Source: Epiperipatus broadwayi
Taxonomy: Eukaryota > Onychophora > Udeonychophora > Euonychophora > Peripatidae
Length of the DNA: 64,000 nucleotides
Direction of reading: 5' to 3'
Assembly: GCA_028023455.1 (NCBI GenBank)
Contig: JAQFVV010006200.1
Location: forward strand, 6,894,506 to 6,958,505
Shown here: positions 24,203-33,257 of the stretch, one piece after another
Layout: each line of letters starts with the position of its first letter
How positions within the stretch are numbered: position 1 is the stretch's first letter
Translations under genes and position numbers: made by a program
The notes under the pieces: generated by a model
What the model was told of the DNA's origin: nothing
The model's database searches: none
Seen by the model: only the letters and a program-made list of their open reading frames with translations

Positions 24203-26254
24203 TGTGTGTGTGTAAATGTTTAGCAAATTTTCACTTTTTTTATAGCTGAACAATTATAGTCATTTGCATTAATATTTGTAATCATCTGTATCTATATGAT
24301 TTTTTTAGGTTTAAGATTTAACTTTTGTTTTTTTCTGGTATAAAAATTTAGGTGACTAAATTGATTTTTATAATTATTTCTTTAAAAGTAAAAATGCTAA
24401 CAAAAAATTTAATATAATTAGATGAAATATATTGATGATAAAAATGTCTTTTCTAAATAGTAGAATGGAAATAAAGAGAAACTTTCAATTTTTGATTAAT
24501 ATACACTGGTGTATAATTGGTGGTAATTTCATCATATTACATAGGATGGTGTTCAGCACATGAAGAATTTGGGTCTACAGCTCTCTTTTAACCAAGAAAG
24601 AGAGAAAACAGGTTTTCAAATTTTTCAGATGACTAAGCAAAATACATGTTCCATTTTATGTAGAAAATAAAACAATAATAAATTATCAAATATTGTCCTT
24701 TTACACACTTTTTAATATGTATTGATGTTTTTTTATAATTTGCCTCTTTGTGACCTCTACTCTGCCTAATAATAGAGATCTATTAACGCTAAAACATAAT
24801 TTTGTTTCAGCAATGGATAAAAAAAAACTACATTAGAAAACCATGCCTATGATGAGGTAATTAATTGAAGTATTATATAGCTAGTAATTTGAAGATAACA
24901 TTACCAGGAACCCATTTATTATGTTATTGATAGAGGATCATGCATTGCTTTATTGTACTGTATAACTAATGTTTGTGTTAGTTGACACAACTGCTTCATT
25001 TTATAAAATATTATAAAATGTAATCTCTAATAAAGCAACTTTTCTATTTTAATTATTCAAGCTTATAATAGATGGCGCTACAATAGAAAGCTGCTCTTAT
25101 TTAATCATTGCCACTAATATTTGAAACACTTAATATATCCATTGTGTGCCTTTTTGTCCATAATAGATTTGTATATAATTTGTTGGTATTTTTTATTTTG
25201 TGCTCTGACATATATTCTGTTCAAATAATTCGTTGTTAGCTATATTTATGAAAGTAGACATCTTAATTCGTGTCCTGTTGATGAAGCAATAGTTTTAGTA
25301 TTATGATTATGCACCATATTCTTTAAAAAAAATTTCAGATTGTAAAATGATTACTAACTAATATATGCAATATTAATAATTAAGTGGGAGATTTTTTAAT
25401 GGCTTTCCCAGTATGTGTGATGTGTCTAATTCTAAGTGATTTTAAAGAATTAATTATAGATTAATAACTTGTGTATCCATAAAAAACTATAACTAGTTAA
25501 GTTAGACCAATATTTTAAAATATAAAATGAAGAAGCTAAGAATAATCACAATCGTTTTCTTTATTTTTTAGAATAACTTTTATAATATTTCAGCTGAATA
25601 ACATTTTTTTCTTTTTAAGTTTATAAATATTTCTGAAGACTTTTAATCTGTCAAAATATTAAGAAGAGCATTTTAAAAAGTAAAAAACTGATCAGCATTT
25701 AATAAATAAAATCATGCTACTCAATTTGAATATGGTAAAAAAATAAACAATATATCTAGGTTTTCTAAATCATTTAAATTAACTGTTTTACCAGAATATT
25801 TGGTACTTTAGCACTAGACTTTTGACCATATTTTTTTTATCATCACAGAACGTTTCTTTGTACGTTTTCTTTGGATGGCCATTCCATACAAGACATTAAA
25901 TCTATGTCCTTATCTCAGATTTATGATTAGAGTTGGCCTTTAAATAGCCAAAACAAAATAAAAACTTCCCTACAACTTAAAAGAAGCAGTGAAGGAAAAG
26001 GAAATTTTCACCAGGATTGTGAATTTTCAAATGGTGAGATTAGAACAGTTTTTCATTCTTATTTTACTCTCTAGCTAAGAATAGTTAAAGATTCATTTAC
26101 TGGCTAAGGTCATATGGCTAGCTAGGTTAGTTTTGATCTGAAATTTTTTAATAACAACATAATTTACAAATGCAGTTTTCATTAGTAATTCTTAATCAAA
26201 AGATAATCAGCCATTGACATGTACTGTTTAATCACGTTACTAAATCATAAATTT
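24203..26254. other. AT-rich sequence, nothing coding
   Basis: At 25070-25079 the motif 'agatggcgct' is followed by 'gaaagctgctctt'. A similar block occurs at 53326 ('agatggcgct..gaactgctctt'), suggesting a short dispersed repeat. Nothing else stands out. Confidence 0.5.
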
Positions 26255-26526
26255 TGTAATGAGTATGCAGAACACTCTCAAATCCAAAAGCAAGATAGAG
26301 ACTTAAAAGATAAAAATGGCCACTTATCTTTATACCTAAATGCAATTATATAGGCCAATTTAAAGCATTTCAGAATGAGCGCATGAAAATTTAATCTTCA
26401 TACTTTACTCCATTACATTATTAGTTTATAGTTAAACCCAGTAAAAGATAAGATGGCCATTCATATCTTTTAAAAATCTCTATCTTCTATTTGGGTTTAA
26501 GAATGTCCTGCATACTCACTATAATT
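26255..26526. repeat. Fold-back element, about 270 bp
   Basis: The left arm 'gtaatgagtatgcagaaca..gataaaaatggccac' pairs with the right arm 'atggccattcatatct..ttgggtttaagaatgtcctgcatactcac'. Arms of about 85 bp carry numerous mismatches, which suggests an old insertion. The interior is non-coding. Confidence 0.7.
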
Positions 26527-26992
26527 ATTGTTGAATTAGTAATATGATTGAATAGAGCATGTTGAAGGATAATTACCTTCTGATTAAGATTTGAATCTGG
26601 GAACCACTTTGGAAAAAAATGCCAGGTCTTTTGAACATTTTTTAAAGTGTATTCATTCTGTTTTGAATCCAGATTGTAAATACTTGATCTTAATACACTG
26701 ACATGTTCAAAGATACCAGAGAAGAATATTTAGTTTTAAAATACATTTATTTACAATTAAAATATACAATTAATAAATATTAAAGGTGGATTAAAAACAA
26801 ATGTAATTTCTCTTTTATTATAAAAGCAAATAAATCATGTGACATCTGACTTGATTTTTTTTTTGTCATTTTATTTTTTTTATTAAGACTTTGGCAATTT
26901 TATATTGCTAAAGCTGTAAAAATTTATAAATAAAATCAATTTTATATTAAGACTATCATAGCATGATCTAGAAGTTTCATTTACTAATATAA

Positions 26993-27735
26993 GCATTTAT
27001 TTTATATAGCGTATGTTTACAATTGTATACATTCAAATGTCAGCCTTTTAAGCTAATTGTGCATACGCTTTGCAAGTGTTAATAATAAATGAATACTTTC
27101 TCACCAATACAAGATATAGTATTTATGCAGGAATAAAAGGAATCCTCTTACTCCTACGACTCAAATGCTTATATATGAGAAAATCTGAAGTACTGGCAAG
27201 TAAAGCGTGAGGATGGAACCATCACTTTAAATTACTATATACAATGTCTGAATGAATGATATGTGTGAAATTGTCTAGAATTTACTAAATGTCATTCCAA
27301 CTGAAACTTAATCATATGTAAATAAGCATTTATTTTATATAGCATATGTTTACAATTGTATACATTCAAATATCAGCCTTTTAAGCTAATTGTGCATACG
27401 CTTTGTGAGTGTTAATAATAAATGAATATTTTCTCACCAATACAATGATTAAGTTTCAGTTAGAATGACGTTTAGTAAATTCTAGACAATTTCACCCACG
27501 TCATTCATTCAGACATTGTATATAGTAATTTAAAGTGATGGTTCCATTCTCATGCTTTACTTGCCAGTACTTCAGATTTGCTCATATATAAGCATTTGAG
27601 TCATAGGAATAAGAGGATTCCTTTTATTCCTGAATAAATACTATATCTTGTATTGGTGAGAAAGTATTCATTTATTATTAACACTCACAAAGCGTATGCA
27701 CAATTAGCTTAAAAGGCTGATATTTAAATGTATTT
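26993..27735. repeat. Composite fold-back, about 740 bp, with nested repeats
   Basis: The left arm (about 26993-27313) is mirrored by 27423-27735: 'gaatactttctcaccaatac', 'taaaaggaatcctctta', 'cagtactggcaagtaaa'-type motifs and 'ttgtctagaatttactaaa' recur inverted. A block of about 110 bp with 'tagcgtatgtttacaattgt' and 'cagccttttaagctaattgt' occurs at 26996-27090 and again directly in the centre at 27318-27430. An inverted half occurs at 27655-27735. The same block family forms the insertion at 10852-11026. The two arms differ at several positions. Confidence 0.8.
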
Positions 27736-29119
27736 ACTAATATAGTAAATGCTTTTTAAACATTTACAAACAAAAATGCATTAAAGGAACATTCTCACCC
27801 TTATCCAAAACCACTGTAAGTAGTCTATTAAGATAATGTAAAACATAGTTAATTAAATAATTAATTGTTTGTGAAAACATGCAATATTCAGTCACCTTAA
27901 AGGAAGATTGTGCATTTAATAGTTTTATGCAGTTAGTCTGAATCAAATTTTTTGTATGTAAATTACTTAACTCAGAATTGACATTGTAACCTTTAGTTCT
28001 TAGCTCTTCACATTGCCTTTGCATCAAATGCAGAGATAGAACATTTCAAGATTCATCCAGAATGAATTCAACTCAAGTCAGAATATTGGCAAGTATATAT
28101 GCTAATACTATAATACAACATCATCTGTAATATAGATGTGAGTATAATTATAATAACTTAGATTATTGATATATAGTAGAAGGCAATAAATCAGTAATTC
28201 ATTAGCATATTTTATGCATCTTAATGTAAAACTTTGAGCAGTTTTAAGAGAATATTTTATTCATTTAGTATTTTCATTACTTATATGGTTCAAGCTAATT
28301 GTAGAATGACAGAAAAAAGGACTAAAGGTTACAGGTCAAAGCTTAAACTGGCATTTGTGGTGCATAAATGTCATATGATCTAAACAATTGTATATTTGAT
28401 TTCTATATATTTTACATACTAAAATTTTATTCAAATACATTGAATCATAATAGTGAACAATAAAAATTATTGAAACTCTAAAGTAAACAAACTATATTAA
28501 TAAACAAAACAGCAAAACATATCTATCTGGAAAAATATTATAAACATATCAAACAAAAATAAAAAAGGTTAAATTAGTCATTCTTCATCCACAATTTCAT
28601 TTAATCCAATTTCTTTTAAATTTTATTTGGATATCAAGAAATCTGCAATCTATTTTCTTTTAACTATTTTTAGCAATAGTTATTGAAACAACAATATTAT
28701 TCCAAATAATGATAAATGATATCAGATTAAATGTCAATATTATGACAATTATAGCAAGTAGCAAAAAGAGGAATAAATTCCAGAACTATATGGAAATCTT
28801 CATTTCAACATATATCAAACCACATACATATATTGAAACCCTATGTCTGATATAATAATGAAGAACCAATGGAACCATAAATTTTAGAAAAAATGCCTGA
28901 AAATGATTTAAAAAAAACTATCAAGGATTATCTATAAATTTATATATTTACTACTATAATTTTATCTGCAAGGGTCAAATTTCCTGCATTTACATGTTTA
29001 ACACCATCCATTTAAGAAAAGTATATTAATGATTATCATGTCATGTCAGTGTAGATGCAAACTTTAAACCCCTATTAAAGATTAATATATATATATATTA
29101 TAATTCAATATCTGTATGT
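27736..29119. other. AT-rich sequence, nothing recognised
   Basis: The 87-codon minus-strand frame at 27764-28027 has no recognisable motif. The rest has no signal beyond a short (TA)n run near 29085. Confidence 0.5.
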
Positions 29120-29612
29120 CTTCAAAGCAATATATGTAATTATATAATTGAATATGTATAAATATAATAATCAGATATATTTTAAACATTTTATCCACTT
29201 AGTAATGCTTTCAACTATTTTCGTAGTCTCTATCAATCTTCCAACAATTCTGTGGTCTTCATGTTTACTGCCTGCCTATTAGTTAAGTCATATTTGTATT
29301 TGTATTTTAGTATAGATGAAGTTAAAATCATGGTTTTAACTTCAATTACAACAATGTTAAAATATTGCAAATTGAAAAAATAAAATAAAATAAAAGAAGC
29401 TATGCTAATACAAATACAAACATGACTTAATTAATAGGCAGGCAGCAAATGTTAAGATCACAGAATTGTGGGAAGGTTAGCCTTTTAAAGAGTTAGTTGA
29501 TAAAGACTATGAAGATAGCTGAAAGTGTTACTAAGTGGATAAAATTTTTAAAATATATCTGATTACTGTGTTTATAAATATTCAATTACATAATTACACA
29601 TATATATAATAA
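29120..29612. repeat. Fold-back element, about 490 bp
   Basis: The left side 'attgaatatgtataaatata..ttttatccacttagtaatgc..ctatcaa' pairs with the right side 'gttgataaagactatg..ttactaagtggataaaat..tataaatattcaatta'. Further in, 'ctgcctgcctattagttaag' mirrors 'cttaattaataggcaggcag'. Both outer ends abut (TA)n. Mismatches are frequent. No coding frame is present. Confidence 0.8.
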
Positions 29613-29815
29613 TTAATAAAACAAGTCATAAATTTTGTAACTTGCTTTTAAGCTTGCATTTAAATGATTTCTAGATGGAGTTTACCAATAGCTCTAATCA
29701 AGCTTTTTTTTATAAGTGCTGAAAGACAAAGATTTTGAATTCTTTCTCTTTCAGCACTTATAAAATAAAGCTTGTTTAGAGCTATTGGTAAGCTCCATCT
29801 AGTGATCATATATAT
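29613..29815. repeat. Fold-back element, about 200 bp, same family as 59640-60255
   Basis: The segment 'agatggagtttaccaatagctc..tataagtgctgaaag' (about 29672-29730) is mirrored at 29745-29800 by 'ctttcagcacttataaaa..gagctattggtaagctccat'. The leading part 'cataaattttgtaacttgctt' also starts the larger element at 59646. That element has the same outer arms with a long insert between them, so this is an internally deleted member. The right end lies in (TA)n. Confidence 0.8.
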
Positions 29816-30196
29816 ATAAGACATAGTTTGCAAGCTCATCCATGTTAAAAAATTTAATACCGACATTTTGATTTGATCACACAAATCATCCACTGGGTGA
29901 TAAAAGGTAAAAAAAATGGTTGTAGAGGCACTACAATCACTGATTTGAAAAAAAAAAACATTAATATTCCACCAATAGCAAAATAAATTTTTTTTTAAAA
30001 AAAAACATTCTTAATTTAACATTTTTGCTATTGATGGAACATTAATGTTTTTTTTTTCAAATCAGTGATTATAGCACTGTACAACCATCTTTCTACCTTT
30101 TATTACCCAGTGGGTAACTTGTGTGATCAAGTCAAAACATCGGTATATTAATATTTAAATTTTTTAACACGGCTGAACCCGCAAAATATGTCTTTT
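29816..30196. repeat. Fold-back element, about 380 bp
   Basis: The left arm 'aagacatagtttgcaagctc..ccactgggtgataaaaggta..ccaccaatagc' pairs with the right arm 'gctattgatggaacattaat..taccttttattacccagtgg..aaaatatgtctt', arms about 165 bp. The centre is a T/A homopolymer segment. A diverged single arm of the same family lies at about 50213-50325 ('ctcaactgggtgatgaataaa', 'attccagcaatag'). Confidence 0.8.
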
Positions 30197-30513
30197 ATAT
30201 ATGCAACCCATGAAAATCTTCATATCAACATATATATGTCTGTTTTCTTGCTAATCAGACATAAAGATATAGTATCATTAATCAGAGTTCATTCCTTATT
30301 TTTCTCATATATTGTATATTTTAGATGCATTTAAAATGTACATTCTATCACACATTTTTGAAACATAAATAAAGATATTTGAAAATTGTAAAATTACCTT
30401 TCTTAGTTGTCTTTATTCATGTTTTAAGAATGTATATAAAGATAGGTAGGTCTAAAAATATTTATCTTATATTTTGTTTATTTTATTATTTTAAAATTTA
30501 TTCTCATTAGTAG

Positions 30514-30515
<2 letters not shown>

Positions 30516-30594
<79 letters not shown>
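30516..30594 (+). repeat. (TAA)n microsatellite, left of the LINE
   Basis: About 26 uninterrupted TAA triplets end directly at the first unique base of the LINE leader. Together with the array at 35844-35967 it shows that the LINE sits between two (TAA)n blocks in the same register and strand. That is what insertion into a pre-existing (TAA)n tract would give. Confidence 0.95.
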
Positions 30595-30595
<1 letters not shown>

Positions 30596-30796
30596 TGCCT
30601 AAGTCATCAAGAACGAAGGTCTTATTAATAATCTTTTTTTTCCCATATTCTAATCGTTTTCACACTTAAAAACTGTGATATATATCTGTGATAGATAAAG
30701 ACAGCGATGGCTGATTACTGAACAGTTGTTTTTCTAGCAAAAAGTAAGTAATACGGTCGTTCATAACAAAAAATAATTCTAGCGTCATAAACAAAC

Positions 30797-32320
30797 ATGG
30801 CGTCGCGTCAAGAAGTAAACGACGTAAATTGCACTCAAACAAACGGCGATAAAATGAAAACTGCGACTATCGCAAAAACATACGCAAACGTAACAAAAAT
30901 AAACCAGCAGCTTCACAGCATCGAAAAAAGTCCAGCATTAACACAGACAGCAAGATTTAGGAAGGTAAATCAAGCCGACATAAATAATTTAAACCTCGTG
31001 GAAAACAATAATGAAGAGCCCTCCCCAACGATATGGAATCAAGATGAACTGCAAGAAATAAACGTTAATTTCAACAGTACCATCCCAAAAAAATTATTCG
31101 CAACTTTCCAGAAATTTTTTTCACCGAGATCATTAGTGTTAGCTGTCACTGATAGGAATTTAACACTCTATAAATTCCCCAGAGAGCTTCTTTACGAGGA
31201 GCTGACAGCAACAGCATTGTGGGATACAGTCTCTAGTATTGGAGAGCATCCAAACTCGCGATACGTTGCAATTCAGTTTTTCGATGAACATCAGCGTGCA
31301 AGATTCCAAACTAAAGTAAAAACTTTAGGAAGCTACGCGCTAATAATAGTCGATCAAAGCTTGCAAAACTATTGTAACGGAATAATTAAAAACACTTACT
31401 TCGGATATACCATTCAGGATTTTCAAAAATTAATACAGTCATTTGGCAAAGCTATTTATATAAAACAAATCTACTTATCCGACACCCCCATACCGGTTTT
31501 CAGCAACAACTTTCAGTTCAAAATAAAGCTGAATGACAATGTAAACCCGGAGGATATTCCAACACAAATAATTGACCAGAATGCAATACTGACTATTCAC
31601 ATAAAAGGATTAAGGCCGAGATGTTTTGCGTGCGGTGAAACCGGACACTTAGCAATCGATTGCAACACCAAAATCAACCAGAAAAACCAACCGAGCTCTG
31701 AAGATCAACCAACAGAAGCTCACCAACCGGAATCAAACAGTACAAAACAGATAACGAAAACAACTAATAAACAAGAAAAAATTAATAAAAAAACCACAGA
31801 TCAACAGCAATTGAATAATAAAAAAACTGCACACACGTTGCCAGCACCTGAAATTCTGGATTTATCAACAAAATCAACCAATAGAATTCAAACCCCTACT
31901 AATAAAAAAACAGAAAGTCAACAACCTCAAGACGCTCCAATAGAAAAAATAGCGCACAATCTAAGTCAGCCTACCAAAAATACTGACGAAAAAGAGATAA
32001 TAAAAGAACAAATAAACTCACACAGTAATAGTGATCAAGAAAAAATATATATAACACACCAAACACCCAATATTAAAAATAATACAACAATGGAAATTAT
32101 GGAAGCTATCACCCCAAATATGCCTCAAATCACCAAAGCTGACACAGAACAAAGAAGAAGACCAGGCCGCCCACCAAAGAAAAATAGAGGGCCCAAAAAA
32201 ATCAAAACAGAATCCAACCTTAGCCTTTCTGATCACAACAATACAACTACAGTGGAAACAGATGAAGATCTGGAAATGGAATATGAGAATGAATGGGAAG
32301 AAACACCAGATCAACCCTAA
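30797..32320 (+). CDS. LINE ORF1: Gag-like nucleic-acid-binding protein
   Basis: This 507-residue protein probably coats the element RNA and forms the ribonucleoprotein in which reverse transcription occurs. The ATG lies in a good animal start context (ACAAACATGGCG). Residues about 110-270 hold two blocks typical of LINE ORF1 proteins just before the knuckle, ending with the IHIKGLRPR segment. A zinc knuckle CX2CX4HX4C follows with Cys276, Cys279, His284 and Cys289. The region 295-450 is long, low in hydrophobics and rich in Gln, Asn, Lys and Thr, so probably disordered. At about 452-466 it has RRRPGRPPKKNRGPKK with the GRP core of an AT-hook (Gly457-Arg458-Pro459), a minor-groove AT-DNA binder. 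The C-terminus is acidic. ORF2 starts 28 nt downstream with no overlap, so it is probably translated by reinitiation. Confidence 0.9.
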   Translation: MASRQEVNDVNCTQTNGDKMKTATIAKTYANVTKINQQLHSIEKSPALTQTARFRKVNQADINNLNLVENNNEEPSPTIWNQDELQEINVNFNSTIPKKLFATFQKFFSPRSLVLAVTDRNLTLYKFPRELLYEELTATALWDTVSSIGEHPNSRYVAIQFFDEHQRARFQTKVKTLGSYALIIVDQSLQNYCNGIIKNTYFGYTIQDFQKLIQSFGKAIYIKQIYLSDTPIPVFSNNFQFKIKLNDNVNPEDIPTQIIDQNAILTIHIKGLRPRCFACGETGHLAIDCNTKINQKNQPSSEDQPTEAHQPESNSTKQITKTTNKQEKINKKTTDQQQLNNKKTAHTLPAPEILDLSTKSTNRIQTPTNKKTESQQPQDAPIEKIAHNLSQPTKNTDEKEIIKEQINSHSNSDQEKIYITHQTPNIKNNTTMEIMEAITPNMPQITKADTEQRRRPGRPPKKNRGPKKIKTESNLSLSDHNNTTTVETDEDLEMEYENEWEETPDQP

Positions 32321-32348
32321 TATTTAAATCTCAACCAAAAAACATATA

Positions 32349-33257
32349 ATGAAAATAAAAATTGCGGCAATCAATGTCAGGGGTTTGAACTCAACCTCAA
32401 AAATTAATAAGTTAAAACATTGGATCAAGGATATACAACCACACTTGCTTGGTATACTTGAGACAAAAATTTATGCTGGATCACAAACTGACCCAGCCAA
32501 ACATTTAAATACAGAAGGTTTCTGTGCATGCTCCAGAGACTCTTCCTCTCCCTCAGCTGGAACTGGACTCATAATTGCTAGAAATTGCCCATTCACAACG
32601 TTCAAAATAATTCACATTGACATGAACTTATTAATTGCAACCTTCAACCAAAAAAGCATAACAATAAATCTGGTTTTTGTATATATGCCTTTACAGGATA
32701 AAAAAATAGATACCATAATTGCAAACATTAATTCAAGGTTAGCTACAACTTCAAACCCAACTATCTTAATTGGAGATTTTAATTTAAAATATCAGGAATT
32801 TACCCAACATTGGCTTCACAGAATAAACATACCACTAATGAGTGGCCAAGGTTTTTTGCCAGATAATGCCATCTCTTTCCACAATAATCGCTTCTCTTCA
32901 CTTATTGATCTGTGCTTTTATTCTCCAATGCTTCACCACCTTATTGAAATAAAACTAACTCCCTCAACTTTTTCAGATCACTCAGCTCAAATAGTCACAA
33001 TTGACTGTACCCAAATTCAAATATCACCCTTTCCACTTACAAGAACTATAAGAGTTTTACTCCCAGAAACAACCCCTGAATTTCTGTTCTCTGAGACCTA
33101 CATAATGCTAAACAAAATCAAAGATATGACTTTGAACCCGGTCCAGAAATATCTAGCATTTATGGGAATGTTGTCCTTTAACATCAACCATATAACAAAA
33201 AACAACCTCCACCATCAAAACTTTTGTCTCTGGCAGATCAGTTACACCAGAGAATAA
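32349..33257 (+). CDS. LINE ORF2 part 1: AP-type endonuclease
   Basis: This 302-codon frame encodes the endonuclease that nicks target DNA and primes reverse transcription. Recognisable active-site blocks of the exonuclease-endonuclease-phosphatase fold are Asn9 in AAINVRGL, Glu38 in ILETKI, GDFN at 142-145, and Ser209-Asp210-His211 in TFSDHSAQ; LIDLCFYS lies between the last two. The start ATG at 32349 gives the conserved strand MKIKIAAINVRG at the very N-terminus, as is usual for these proteins. The frame ends at TAA 33255-33257, beyond the fold. Normally this domain is fused to the reverse transcriptase in one ORF2. Here the RT continues in the -1 frame, which becomes open at 33182 and overlaps this ORF by 76 nt. 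A slippery heptamer at 33197-33203 would join them. Confidence 0.9.
   Translation: MKIKIAAINVRGLNSTSKINKLKHWIKDIQPHLLGILETKIYAGSQTDPAKHLNTEGFCACSRDSSSPSAGTGLIIARNCPFTTFKIIHIDMNLLIATFNQKSITINLVFVYMPLQDKKIDTIIANINSRLATTSNPTILIGDFNLKYQEFTQHWLHRINIPLMSGQGFLPDNAISFHNNRFSSLIDLCFYSPMLHHLIEIKLTPSTFSDHSAQIVTIDCTQIQISPFPLTRTIRVLLPETTPEFLFSETYIMLNKIKDMTLNPVQKYLAFMGMLSFNINHITKNNLHHQNFCLWQISYTRE
33197..33253 (+). promoter_or_regulatory. Candidate -1 ribosomal frameshift signal
   Basis: The heptamer A AAA AAC (33197-33203) sits in the endonuclease frame exactly as X XXY YYZ (codons ACA AAA AAC). A -1 slip there enters the RT frame, which is open from 33182 onwards. Downstream, TCTCTGG (33227-33233) can pair perfectly with CCAGAGA (33247-33253) across a 13-nt loop. 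Loop bases GATCA (33236-33240) could pair with TGATT (33261-33265) as a pseudoknot. The spacer of 23 nt is longer than the usual 5-9 nt, which weakens the case. The alternative is a one-base deletion in the A run of this copy. Confidence 0.5.

Noticed and set aside
26993-27735. Repeated blocks considered as a CRISPR-like array
   Set aside because: There are only a few irregular copies in mixed orientation, the units are over 100 bp, and the DNA is eukaryotic. It is a nested fold-back.
32018-32314. 98-codon minus-strand frame opposite LINE ORF1
   Set aside because: It is the complement of the Lys/Asn/Gln-rich end of ORF1 and has no motif. Other antisense frames over ORF2 (33403-33699, 33784-34197, 35123-35350, 35365-35718) were dropped for the same reason.
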